Below are positions 53,983 to 62,671 of a stretch of 64,000 nucleotides of DNA, in pieces. Source of the DNA: Stappia stellulata (GTDB taxonomy: Bacteria > Pseudomonadota > Alphaproteobacteria > Rhizobiales > Stappiaceae); contig NZ_JAIVMF010000001.1 in the NCBI RefSeq assembly GCF_020176715.1, positions 372,001 through 436,000 of the forward strand, given 5' to 3'. The notes under the pieces were generated by a model, which searched no databases, was not told the DNA's origin, and was given only the letters and a program-made list of their open reading frames with translations. Within the stretch, counting starts at the first letter, position 1; every line of letters begins with the position of its first letter. The position numbers were made by a program, and so were the translations under genes.

Positions 53983-55458
53983 CTATTTCCCTGCAATCGC
54001 CAGGATCGCCTCGATATCCATGCAGGCTTCCAGATGCGCGGCAAGCGCATCCAGCGTCGCGTCGATGTCGCTGTCGTAGCCGAGCGACGATCCGGCGCCG
54101 AGGGTCTTCAGGAATCCGGCGCGGAAATCGTCCGAGGTGAAAAGCCCGTGCAGATAGGTGCCGGAAATCCGGCCATTTGCGGAGATTGCACCGTCCGGGT
54201 GGTCTGGACCGTCACCAGACGTCACATGCGCGAAGGGACGCGCGCAATCCGCCCCTTGCGTCCGCCCGATATGGATCTCGTAGCCGGAAAGCGCCGCGCC
54301 GCTCGGCGCATGCCGGCCGGACACCTCGACAAGCCGCTTGTCGGGGGTCAGCACGGTCTCGACATCGAGCAGGCCCAGTCCTTCCACGGTTCCGGCCCGC
54401 CCCTCGATGCCATCGGGATCGGAAATGGTCCGGCCCAGCATCTGGTAGCCGCCGCAGATGCCGACGACCCGCCCGCCCCGCCGGACATGGGCTGAGAGAT
54501 CGATGTCCCATCCTTGCGCGCGAAAGAAGGCGAGATCCCCGACCGTCGACTTCGACCCCGGCAGCAGCACGACATCGGCATCGCCCGGCAAGGGATCGCC
54601 CGGCTGCACCAGCGTGAGCGACACGCCCGGCTCCAGCCGCAAGGGGTCGAGATCGTCGAAATTGGCGATCCGGCTGATCACCGGCACGACGATCTTCACC
54701 TCGCCCTTGCCCGTTCCGTCTTCCAGCCCCAGCGCGTCCTCGGCCGGCAGCTTGCGGGCGTCTGCAAACCACGGCACCACGCCGAGTGACGCCCAGCCGG
54801 TGCGCCGGGCGATCTCGGCAACCCCGCCGTCAAACAGGGACACATCGCCCCGGAAGCGATTGACGAAAAACGCCTTGATGCGTCTGCGCTCGTCGTCGGG
54901 AAGGATCGTATGCGTGCCGACGAGCGAGGCAATCACCCCGCCCCGGTCGATATCGCCGCAGAGCGCGACGGGAATGTCGGCGGCTTCCGCAAATCCCATG
55001 TTGGCGATATCGCCGGCCCTGAGATTGATCTCGGCGGGAGAGCCCGCCCCCTCGACCAGCACGAGGTCCGCCCCCTCGCCGATCCGGTTGAAACTCTCCA
55101 GCACCTTCGGCAGAAGCTCCGCCTTGCGGCTTCCGTATTCGCGCGCGCGCATGGTGCCGGCGCGTTTGCCCTGAACGATCACCTGCGCGCCGACATCGGT
55201 TTCCGGCTTCAGCAGGACCGGGTTCATATGCACCGTGAGCGGCACGCGCGCCCCAAGCGCCTGCAGCGCCTGCGCCCGGCCGATCTCGCCGCCGTCGGCG
55301 GTCACGGCGGCGTTGTTCGACATGTTCTGCGGCTTGAACGGGCGCACCTTCAGCCCCCGATTGGCGAACAGCCGACAAAGACCGGCCACGATCAGGCTCT
55401 TGCCGACATTGGAGCCGGTGCCCTGGATCATCAGGGCGGGCGCGCGTTTCCTGCTCAC
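53983..55458 (-). CDS. cobQ: Adenosylcobyric acid synthase
   Basis: Glutamine-dependent amidation of adenosylcobyrinate a,c-diamide at four side chains; 491 residues. The N-terminal dethiobiotin-synthase-like ATPase half has [20 protein letters not shown] and [14 protein letters not shown]. The C-terminal glutamine amidotransferase half has the nucleophile Cys in [11 protein letters not shown] and the partner His in GTYLHGLF. The GTG start at 55458 follows AGGA and overlaps the preceding small gene (GTGA). It is the last cob gene of the riboswitch-led operon. Confidence 0.96.
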   Translation of the reverse strand: MSRKRAPALMIQGTGSNVGKSLIVAGLCRLFANRGLKVRPFKPQNMSNNAAVTADGGEIGRAQALQALGARVPLTVHMNPVLLKPETDVGAQVIVQGKRAGTMRAREYGSRKAELLPKVLESFNRIGEGADLVLVEGAGSPAEINLRAGDIANMGFAEAADIPVALCGDIDRGGVIASLVGTHTILPDDERRRIKAFFVNRFRGDVSLFDGGVAEIARRTGWASLGVVPWFADARKLPAEDALGLEDGTGKGEVKIVVPVISRIANFDDLDPLRLEPGVSLTLVQPGDPLPGDADVVLLPGSKSTVGDLAFFRAQGWDIDLSAHVRRGGRVVGICGGYQMLGRTISDPDGIEGRAGTVEGLGLLDVETVLTPDKRLVEVSGRHAPSGAALSGYEIHIGRTQGADCARPFAHVTSGDGPDHPDGAISANGRISGTYLHGLFTSDDFRAGFLKTLGAGSSLGYDSDIDATLDALAAHLEACMDIEAILAIAGK

Positions 55459-55757
55459 GTGCGATCCTGTTTTTCCGCCAGCGCGCCATAGGGGCGGAAC
55501 TCGTCCGGCACGGGCAGCCGCGTCAGATGCAGTTCGAGCGCCAGGCGGATCGTCGGGCGCACCGCGAAGAGGATCGAGCCGATCAAAAACAGCCATGTGC
55601 CCGCGAACAACAGGCTATCGTAGAAGAAAAAAACGCTGCCGACGATGAAGAAGACGGCTGCCAGGAAATCCACCAGCGTGCGCGCCAGCTCGTAGCGGCG
55701 CACCAGCTCGGCGTGATCGGGCGACGCGCGGCGAAGGTCGGAACTGAAGAACTTCAT
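55455..55757 (-). CDS. YrhK-like small membrane protein within the cob operon
   Basis: 100 residues with two hydrophobic segments ([20 protein letters not shown] and [18 protein letters not shown]) preceded by YELARTL, the pattern of the YrhK domain. Function unknown. It is 47 bp downstream of cobO and its stop overlaps the cobQ start, so it is certainly co-expressed with both. Such proteins are not part of the described B12 pathway. Confidence 0.78.
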   Translation of the reverse strand: MKFFSSDLRRASPDHAELVRRYELARTLVDFLAAVFFIVGSVFFFYDSLLFAGTWLFLIGSILFAVRPTIRLALELHLTRLPVPDEFRPYGALAEKQDRT

Positions 55758-55804
55758 GGCGTGGCGGTGTTCCTTCTTGCGTGGACTGCCGGCCGGCACC
55801 CCTT

Positions 55805-56437
55805 TTAAAACTCGATCCCCTCCTGCGGCTTCACGCCGGAGCGGAAGGGGTGCTTGATCTGGGTCATCTCGGTCACCAGGTCGGCGGCCTCGATCAGTTC
55901 GTCCTTGGCGTTGCGGCCGGTGATGACGACATGGACGTCCTCGGGCTTTTCGTCGCGCAGGAAGGTCACCACCTCGTCGATCGGCAGGTAGTCGTAGCGC
56001 AGCACGATGTTCAATTCGTCACACAGCACCAGGCGATACTCGCGCGAGCGGATCATGTCCTTGGCGGCTTCCCAGGCCTGACGCGCGGCCTCGATGTCGC
56101 GCTGGCGATCCTGGGTTTCCCAGGTGAAGCCCTCGCCCATCCGCTTGATGGTGACGAGATCGGAGAAGCGCTCCAGCGCCATGCGCTCGCCGGTCTCGAT
56201 CCGTCCCTTGACGAATTGCACGACCGCGACCTTGTGGCCATGGCCGAGCGAGCGGAACACCATGCCGAAGCCCGCCGTCGACTTGCCCTTGCCCTTGCCG
56301 GTGTGGACGATCAGCAGACCCTTCTCGATGGTCTTGGTCGCCATGATCTTGTCGCGCGCCGCCTTCTTCTTGCGCATCTTCTCCGCGTGGCGGGCGTTCA
56401 GTTCCTCTTCGGTCATTTCGGCTTTCTTGTCGCTCAC
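55805..56437 (-). CDS. cobO: Cob(I)yrinic acid a,c-diamide adenosyltransferase
   Basis: Adds the 5'-deoxyadenosyl upper ligand to corrin cobalt; 210 residues. The N-terminal HAEKMRKKKAARDKIMATK is followed by the P-loop VHTGKGKGKSTAGFGM, then the Walker B-like LVLCDELNIVLRYDYL and the C-terminal IKHPFRSGVKPQEGIEF. The GTG start at 56437 overlaps the cobN stop by four bases and has GGGGAG upstream. The same 13-nt stretch CAAGGGGAGACGA precedes both cobO and cobN. Confidence 0.95.
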   Translation of the reverse strand: MSDKKAEMTEEELNARHAEKMRKKKAARDKIMATKTIEKGLLIVHTGKGKGKSTAGFGMVFRSLGHGHKVAVVQFVKGRIETGERMALERFSDLVTIKRMGEGFTWETQDRQRDIEAARQAWEAAKDMIRSREYRLVLCDELNIVLRYDYLPIDEVVTFLRDEKPEDVHVVITGRNAKDELIEAADLVTEMTQIKHPFRSGVKPQEGIEF

Positions 56438-59400
56438 CCGATCGTCTCCCCTTGTTGTGTCGTCAGCGCCGCGCGCGTGGAATTGCGCCGGGGCGTCCAC
56501 AGTCCGCGCTCCACCGCCTCGCGGAAGCGCGCCTCAATTTCCTCAAGCGCCTTCGGATTGGCCTCGGCGAGAAAGTCCCGCACGGCCTCGTCATCCAGAT
56601 AGGCCTCATAGAGCTGGTCGAAGTGATGGTCGCCGACCGCATGGGTCGTCGCCGCGAAGGCAAAGAGATAATCGACCGTCGCGGCGATCTCGAAGGCACC
56701 CTTGTAGCCGTGGCGCATGACGCCGGCGATCCACTTCGGATTGGCGGCGCGCCCGCGCACCACCCGGCCGATCTCTTCCGACAGCGTGCGGATAACCGGG
56801 CGTTCGGGACGCGAATGGTCGTTGTGGTAGATTTTCGGCGCGGCACCTTTCAGCGTTTCCACCGTCGCCGCCAGTCCGCCCTCGAACTGGTAGTAGTCGT
56901 CGCTGTCGAGGAGGTCGTGCTCGCGGTTGTCCTGATTGTGCAAGACCGCGTCGACCTGCGAGAGCCGTTCCTCCAGCGCGCCGCGCGCCGCATCGCCCTG
57001 CACCCCGCCGCCATAGGCGTAACCGCCCCAGGCAAGGAACGCGTCGGCGAAATCGGAGCGCTCGGACCACACGCCCTCGTCGATAAGCGCCTGAAGGCCC
57101 GCGCCATAGGCTCCGGGCTTCGAGCCGAACACACGGTATGCGGCCGTGCGCGCGGCCCGGTCTTCGGGTTCACCTGCCGCGATCAGTCTCTGTGTCTCCG
57201 CCCGCACCCGGTCGGCCAGCGGATTGGCATCCGCCGGTTCCTCAAGTGCGGCAACGGCCGCGACGGCCGACTGGAACAGATCGATCTGATGCGGGAAGGC
57301 ATCGCGGAAAAAGCCGGAGATCCGAAGCGTCACATCGATGCGCGGCCGTCCGAGCTCCGACAGCGACAGGATATCGAAGCCGGTCACGCGGCCCGACCCG
57401 GGCTCCCATTTGGGGCGCGTGCCGATCAGCGCCAGCGCCTGCGCCACGTCATCGCCGCCGGTGCGCATGTTGGCCGTGCCCCAGCAGGTCAGCACCACGG
57501 CTTGCGGATACTCGCCCTCGTCCTGGAAATGCCGCTCCACAAGGCGCTCCGCGCTCGCCGCGCCGATCTTCCAGGAGGTCTGGGTGGGGACGGCGCGCAC
57601 GTCGACGGAATAGAAGTTGCGGCCCGTCGGCAGCACGTCCGGCCGCCCGCGTGTCGGCGCGCCCGAGGGGCCGGGCGGCACGAAGCGTCCGCCGAGCGCA
57701 TCGAGCACACCGCGCATCTCGCCCTCACCGGAGGCAATGACCGCCGGGGCGATACGGCCCTCGATCTCGGCGAGAACCGCGCACGTCGCGGTCCAGCCTT
57801 CGGGCGCCTCGCCGCGTGCAATTACACCGGCCGCCAACAGTTCCAGCCGCTCCACCGTATCGCCGGCACTGCGCCAGGGCGCGTCGGAGACACGGGCCAG
57901 CTCATCAGGTCGCGGCCCCTGCCACGTCGCCTCGAAGGCGCAATCGAGCGGGTCGAAGCCGTCGCTGTCTTTCGTCATCCCGGACGGAGCGTCAGCGGAG
58001 ATCCGGGATCGGGGTGCCATCGGACCCTCGTTGTCTTCCGGCTCTCCGATCCCGGCTCGCGCGTCGCTTGGCCGGGATGACGCGGAAGCAAGCCCGAGAT
58101 CCCGCGCCAGGGCGCGGGTGATCCCGGCGTTTGCCTCCCCCTCGCCGCGCGGCACGCGCACCATCGCCGACAGGAGATCGGTCAGAAGCCGCCCCTCGGG
58201 TGCCGCACCGAGCACATGAAGCCCGTCGCGGATCTGAAGTTCCTTGAGGTCGCAGAGATGGGCGTCGAGCCGCGCCAGACGGGTTTCCTCGTCCATCTCG
58301 TCGGTAAGGCCGATGTCGCGATCCAGTCCATGCCGTGTCGCGGTTTCCAGGATGTCGCGCGTCAGCGCCTTGAGGCGGCGCGGATCGACGCCCTGCGCCA
58401 GATAATATTCGTCGAGAAGCACCTCGAGCTCCTGCGACACGCCGTGGCTCTCGGCCCGCGTCAGCGGCGGCGTCAGGTGATCGACAATGACGGCTGAATT
58501 GCGTCGTTTGGCCTGCGCACCCTCGCCCGGATCGTTGACGATGAAGGGATAGATATTCGGCACGGGACCGAGAACGGCTTCGGGGAAACAGTCTTGCGAC
58601 AGCGCCAGCGCCTTTCCCGGCAGCCATTCGAGATTGCCGTGCTTGCCCAGATGCACGACCGCATGAACGCCAAGGATCTCGCGCAGCCAGATGTAGAAGG
58701 CGAAATAGTGATGCGGCGGCACCAGATCCGGATCGTGGTAGGTTTCCTTGGGATCGATGTTGTAGCCGCGCGCGGGCTGGATGCCGACGACGGCATTGCC
58801 GAACTGCGTGATCGCCAGACGAAACGCCCCGTCCTCGACATGCGGATCGGCTTCGGGCGCGCCCCAGCGCCCGGTCACCGCATCGCGCACCGCCTCCGGC
58901 AGGCGCTCGTAGTGTTTCGCATAGTCTTCAAGCGCAAGCGCCGCGCCGCCGTGGCGTGCGCGGCGATCCTCCAGCGCATTGGTCGGACCGGAGCTGATCG
59001 CAGCCATCAGCGCGGCGGAATCCTGCGGCAGGCCGGACACGGCGTAGCCCGCGTCTTCCAATGCCTTCAGCACCGCGACGCAGGAGGCGGGCGTATCGAG
59101 CCCGACGCCATTGGCGAGCCGCCCGTCCTCGTTCGGATAGTTCGCGAGGATCAGCGCCAGCTTCTTTTCCGCCGGCGGCACGGTGCGAAGTAAGGCCATG
59201 CGCGCGGCAAGCTCGGCGACGAAGTCGATCCGGTCCGCCTTCGGCACGAAACGCACCGGCGCCGACTGCGTGAGCGGATCCCGCTCGCCCTGTTCCTTGA
59301 AGGAGACGGCGCGGGTGGTGAGGCGCCCGTCGATTTCGGGCAAGACCACATGCATCGCCAGATCGCGGATCGAAAGCCCCTGATCGGCGGATTGCCAGCC

Positions 59401-60303
59401 CTCTTGCGAGGACGAGGAAAAAATCACCTGAAGCACCGGCGCGCCCGGCGTGTCGAGCGGCGTCGGCTGATGGGCAACACCTGCCTTGGAGACGGCAAAG
59501 GCGGTCGCGTTGAGCACCACAGCAGGTGCGGCCTCCTCGAACAATGAGGCGAGCACGGCGGCCGACTCGGCATCCTTCAGCGAGGCGACGAAGACCGGCA
59601 GCGGGTTCAGCCCGCGCGCGGCAAGGGCGTTCGCGAGCGCTTCAACCGGTTCGGTCGCGGCACTTTGCATCAGCGCCCGGTAGAAGACGATGGCCGCCAC
59701 CGGCGCATCCGGGTCGCGCCATTGCGCTTTCAGATCGGCGAGCGAGGCCGCCGCCTGTCCGGGTTGGAACAGGCCAGCGCGCGGCAAGGCGCGCGGCGGG
59801 TCCGGCTCGGGCGTTCCGTCGAGCAGGTGCCGGGCAAAGCCGAGCAGATTGGCGAGATTGTCGGCCCCGCCATCGGCGCAATAGCGCCAGAGCCGCTGGA
59901 CCGTCTCGATATCGAGCGTGGAGCGGGCGGCAAGCTCCGCGTCCCAACGGTCGTCGCCCGGCATCACGGCGAGCTTCACGCCATAGCCGTTCGCCAGTCC
60001 GCCGAGCCGCTCAAGCCCGTAGGGCCAGTATTCCGCCCCGCCCAGAAGCCGCAGGATCACCAGTCGCGATCCCTGCAGCGTCCGCTCTGCATAAAGATCG
60101 ACCGAATAGGGGTGCGACAGCGCCAAAAGGCTTGCGAGCCGCACCGAGGGCGCGGCTTCGCCCAGACGACGCACGGCGCCGGCAAGCGAGGCAAGCTCCG
60201 TGTCGGCGGCCGACAGAAAGACGACATCGGCGGGCGTCTGTTCAAGGTCGACCGCCTCGTCGCCCTCATCGATGCGGCCGCTGCGTCCCGCCAGGATATG
60301 CAT
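56434..60303 (-). CDS. cobN: Cobaltochelatase subunit CobN, with an in-frame palindromic insert
   Basis: The large subunit of the ATP-dependent cobalt chelatase (with CobS/CobT, not in this window), inserting cobalt into hydrogenobyrinate a,c-diamide. 1289 residues. CobN motifs: [33 protein letters not shown] (in parts), [36 protein letters not shown] and [19 protein letters not shown]. Between ALARDLGL and GFDPLDC about 40 residues (roughly 741-777) are encoded by a long inverted repeat that keeps the frame; without it the length would be near 1250, the usual size. The ATG at 60303 follows GGGGAG. It is downstream of cobW by 39 bp and coupled to cobO. Confidence 0.95.
   Translation of the reverse strand: [1289 protein letters not shown]
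57973..58082. repeat. Long palindromic repeat element inside cobN
   Basis: The left arm starts CGTCATCCCGGACGGAGCG and ends GATCCGGGATCGG (57973-58012). The right arm starts CCGATCCCGGCTCG and ends GGCCGGGATGACG (58046-58082). The arms are about 40 and 37 nt, imperfectly complementary, with a loop of about 33 nt. The ends CGTCATCCCGG / CCGGGATGACG match exactly. The sequence style is that of dispersed intergenic repeats of alphaproteobacteria. No second copy was noticed in this window. Confidence 0.85.
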
Positions 60304-60342
60304 GTCGTCTCCCCTTGCTGCGAGCAATCGCCTACGTGTCGA

Positions 60343-61452
60343 TCAGGCCGCCAGCGCGTCGGTGAGGATCGCGCGGGCCCGGCCGAGGTCGAAGCCGGCA
60401 AGACCGATCACGACGAGTTGGCCCGTGCCGCGCGCATCGCGGGCAAACCAGGTTTCGACACGCGGGCCGACCGCCTGCACCATTGCAGGTGCCGGCTTGC
60501 AGTCGACCGCGACCGCGCCCTTGATCCTGAGCACGCCGGGGATCGCCATCGCCGCCTCGACGCGGGCCTTCAAATCGGCCAGCGAGGCAATCCCCGCAAG
60601 CGCCACGACATGGCTTTCGAAGGCGTCGTGATCATGATCGTGGTGGTGATGGTCGTGGTCGTGGTCATCATCATGGTCATGGTCATGGTCATGATGGTCG
60701 TGCTGCGCCTCGTGGTGGCTCTTGCGGCCGTCCATGTCGTCTTCCGCGGCACTGCCGCGTCCAAGCAGAACGTCGGCGGAAAGCACGCCCTTTTCCGCCG
60801 TGACGATCTCCACCGCCGGGCGCAGGCGCGCCGCAACGCGGGCGCGCACCGTCTCAAGGGCGGCGGCGTCGACGAGATCGGCCTTGTTCAGCACCACAAG
60901 ATCGGCACAGGCGAGCTGGTCCTCGAAGAGTTCCTCGACCGGGCTGTCGTGATCGAGAGAGTCGTCCGCCGCGCGTTGGGCCGCGACCGCCGCCTCGTCG
61001 CTCGCAACCCGTCCTTCCGCAACGGCGGCGGTGTCGACGACCGTGACGACGGCATCGACCGTCACCCGGGTCTTGACCGACGGCCAGGAAAACGCGCGCA
61101 CCAGCGGCTGCGGCAGCGCCAGGCCCGACGTCTCGATGACGATGTGGTCGGGCGCCTCGTCGCGGGCGATCAGCATTTCCATGGTGGGCAGGAAATCGTC
61201 GGCGACCGTGCAGCAGATACAGCCGTTGGTCAGCTCCACCACATCCTCCGCCGCGCAATCGGGATCGGCGCAGCCGTCGACCAGCGAGCCGTCGAAGCCC
61301 ATGTCGCCGAACTCGTTGACGATCAGCGCGATGCGCTTGCCCTTGGCCTCGCGCAGGAGGTTGGACAGAAGCGTGGTCTTTCCGGCGCCCAGAAAGCCGG
61401 TGATGATCGTGGCGGGAATTTTCGGCTTCGGCGCGTGAGGGGACGCGGTCAT
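60343..61452 (-). CDS. cobW: CobW-family G3E GTPase with His-rich metal-binding stretch
   Basis: A putative cobalt chaperone for cobaltochelatase; 369 residues. Walker A is [17 protein letters not shown], with [11 protein letters not shown], the metal-binding CxCC motif in [14 protein letters not shown], a Walker B-like ETSGLALP, and the guanine-specifying NKAD. Between about residues 245 and 276 there is a run made almost wholly of His and Asp (coded near 60624-60720). Then comes the C-terminal CobW_C domain ([11 protein letters not shown]). Its ATG overlaps the cobU stop (ATGA). Placement directly before cobN supports cobalt delivery. Confidence 0.94.
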   Translation of the reverse strand: [369 protein letters not shown]

Positions 61453-62000
61453 AGGCGGATCTCCGGTTGAACGGGGGCAGGCTTCAGGACGAGCGGCTGA
61501 CCGGCGGCGACAAGCACCACCGTATCGGCCGCATCGGCGATGGTTCGATTGAGGCGGCCCTGCGCGTCGCGGAACCGGCGCGCCAGGGCATTTTCCGGCA
61601 CGATGCCGGAGCCGACTTCATTGGTGACGCAGACGACGGGGCCACTTGCCGCGGCAAGCGCCGCGACGAGCGCAGTCGTTTCCGCCTCGATATCGGCGTC
61701 GGCGAACATCAGGTTGGAAAGCCACAGCGTCAGGCAATCGACGAGAATCGCGCGGTCGGCCGCGCTTTCGCGGGCGATCACATCGGCGATGGCCCGCTGT
61801 TCCTCGATTGTCGCCCAGCCGTCGCCGCGCTGGAGGCGGTGGCGCGCCACACGCTCTTCCATTTCCGCGTCATAGGGGGTGCAGGTCGCGACATAGACAG
61901 GCGCAAGCCGGCTCTCGCGGATCAATGCTTCCGCGTAGAGGCTCTTGCCGGAACGCGCTCCGCCCGTCACCAGCACGCATTGCGCAGCGGAAACGGTCAT
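61449..62000 (-). CDS. cobU: Adenosylcobinamide kinase / adenosylcobinamide-phosphate guanylyltransferase
   Basis: A bifunctional nucleotide-loop enzyme (CobU of Salmonella, CobP of Pseudomonas denitrificans), 183 residues. Motifs: VLVTGGARSGKSLYAEAL (P-loop), YVATCTPYDAEMEERVARHR with the guanylylated His region, VDCLTLWLSNLM and VTNEVGSGIVPENALARRFRD. The ATG lacks a clear ribosome-binding site of its own and overlaps the stop of a 27-codon leader ORF, so its translation is probably coupled to that ORF. It is the first enzyme gene after the cobalamin riboswitch. Confidence 0.95.
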   Translation of the reverse strand: MTVSAAQCVLVTGGARSGKSLYAEALIRESRLAPVYVATCTPYDAEMEERVARHRLQRGDGWATIEEQRAIADVIARESAADRAILVDCLTLWLSNLMFADADIEAETTALVAALAAASGPVVCVTNEVGSGIVPENALARRFRDAQGRLNRTIADAADTVVLVAAGQPLVLKPAPVQPEIRL

Positions 62001-62080
62001 GGGCGCGACGCACCCGACGGCAGACGGATTGCGGGACAGCAGCCGACGGAGAAAGCCCGTCCGGCGAAATGCAAATTCAT
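61997..62080 (-). CDS. Putative 27-residue leader ORF between the B12 riboswitch and cobU
   Basis: ATG at 62080 with AGGAGG eight bases upstream, the best ribosome-binding site of the operon. The 27 codons begin MNLHFAGRAF and include VGCCPA; the TGA overlaps the cobU ATG (ATGA). The ribosome-binding site lies inside a 6-bp hairpin (62083-62097). The peptide matches no family I recognise. Its likely job is to receive ribosomes when the riboswitch is ligand-free and pass them to cobU; it may be translated without the peptide having a function. Confidence 0.55.
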   Translation of the reverse strand: MNLHFAGRAFSVGCCPAIRLPSGASRP

Positions 62081-62082
62081 AT

Positions 62083-62097
62083 GGCAGGCCTCCTGCC
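62083..62097 (-). promoter_or_regulatory. Ribosome-binding-site hairpin (riboswitch expression platform)
   Basis: On the minus strand GGCAGG-AGG-CCTGCC folds into a 6-bp stem that contains the AGGAGG of the leader ORF. It is about 40 nt downstream of the B12 box and is the natural candidate for the sequestering hairpin of a translation-controlling cobalamin riboswitch. Confidence 0.6.
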
Positions 62098-62129
62098 GTC
62101 CACCCGACGGCGCGCGACGTTTCTTGCGT

Positions 62130-62338
62130 TCCGGCTCGTCTCCTGGCTTACGGGTCGTAGCCGGTCCTTTGCCCTTCCCGGACACGATGCGTGTCCAGTG
62201 GTCTGCGCAAGGGGGCTCGCCGCTCACAGTTGCGGGGGCAGCTGCGGATTCGGGAGCCCGGATTGGGTCCTCCCCCACCGCATTCCGACTTTCCCCTTCC
62301 CTTGAGGCTTGAGCCTGCGCGGGAAGGACCGGAAACCA
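62130..62338 (-). ncRNA. Cobalamin (AdoCbl) riboswitch
   Basis: Minus-strand leader of the cob operon. Conserved elements: GCAGCTGCCCCCGCAACTGT (62245-62226), followed by GAGCGG, CCACTGG, GGGAAGGGC and the B12 box core GCCAGGAGAC (62147-62138). The order and spacing match the cobalamin riboswitch core. The ligand-bound state should reduce expression of cobU-cobW-cobN-cobO-cobQ. The 5' limit is approximate. Confidence 0.93.
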
Positions 62339-62537
62339 AGTCATACCCCGGCACGGTCCGCGCAACAAGCACGGGCGCAACCCCAGGCACGCTCCGGCAC
62401 GATCAGGCCCGCCATTGTCGCCAGCCGTTGAAAACCGCGCTTGTGGAAAAGTTTTTGGGACAAAGGCCTTGGCAAGGGCGCCCCGCGTTTGCTATATGCT
62501 CGCCACCGACGCGATGCAGCGCATCGCTCGAGAGTGT
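62339..62537. other. Intergenic region between riboswitch and tRNA-Asn
   Basis: About 200 bp that should contain the minus-strand promoter of the cob operon and the plus-strand tRNA promoter. No clear consensus was located, and there is no gene. Confidence 0.4.
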
Positions 62538-62613
62538 TCCCCGGTAGCTCAGTTGGTAGAGCAAGCGGCTGTTAACCGCTGGGTCGCTGGTTCGAGTCCG
62601 GCCCGGGGAGCCA
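62538..62613 (+). tRNA. tRNA-Asn (anticodon GTT)
   Basis: A 76-nt cloverleaf: acceptor TCCCCGG / CCGGGGA, discriminator G, encoded CCA; D-arm GCTCAGTTGGTAGAGC; anticodon stem-loop AGCGGCT-GTT-AACCGCT; T-arm with GGTTCGAGTCC. Confidence 0.97.
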
Positions 62614-62648
62614 TTCTCCTTTTACTCTCTCCTTAAAACACATTGAAA

Positions 62649-62671
62649 ACCGCCGATTTGGCGTGTTTTTT
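62649..62671 (+). terminator. Probable terminator of tRNA-Asn
   Basis: A short stem CGCC-GATTT-GGCG (62651-62663) is followed within two bases by T6 (62666-62671); a longer alternative pairs AAAACAC with GTGTTTT. It lies 38 bp past the tRNA end. Confidence 0.5.

Noticed and set aside
62415-62636. Small protein containing VAQLVEQAAVNRWVAGSSPARG
   Set aside because: This is the well-known translation of a tRNA-Asn gene, not a protein.
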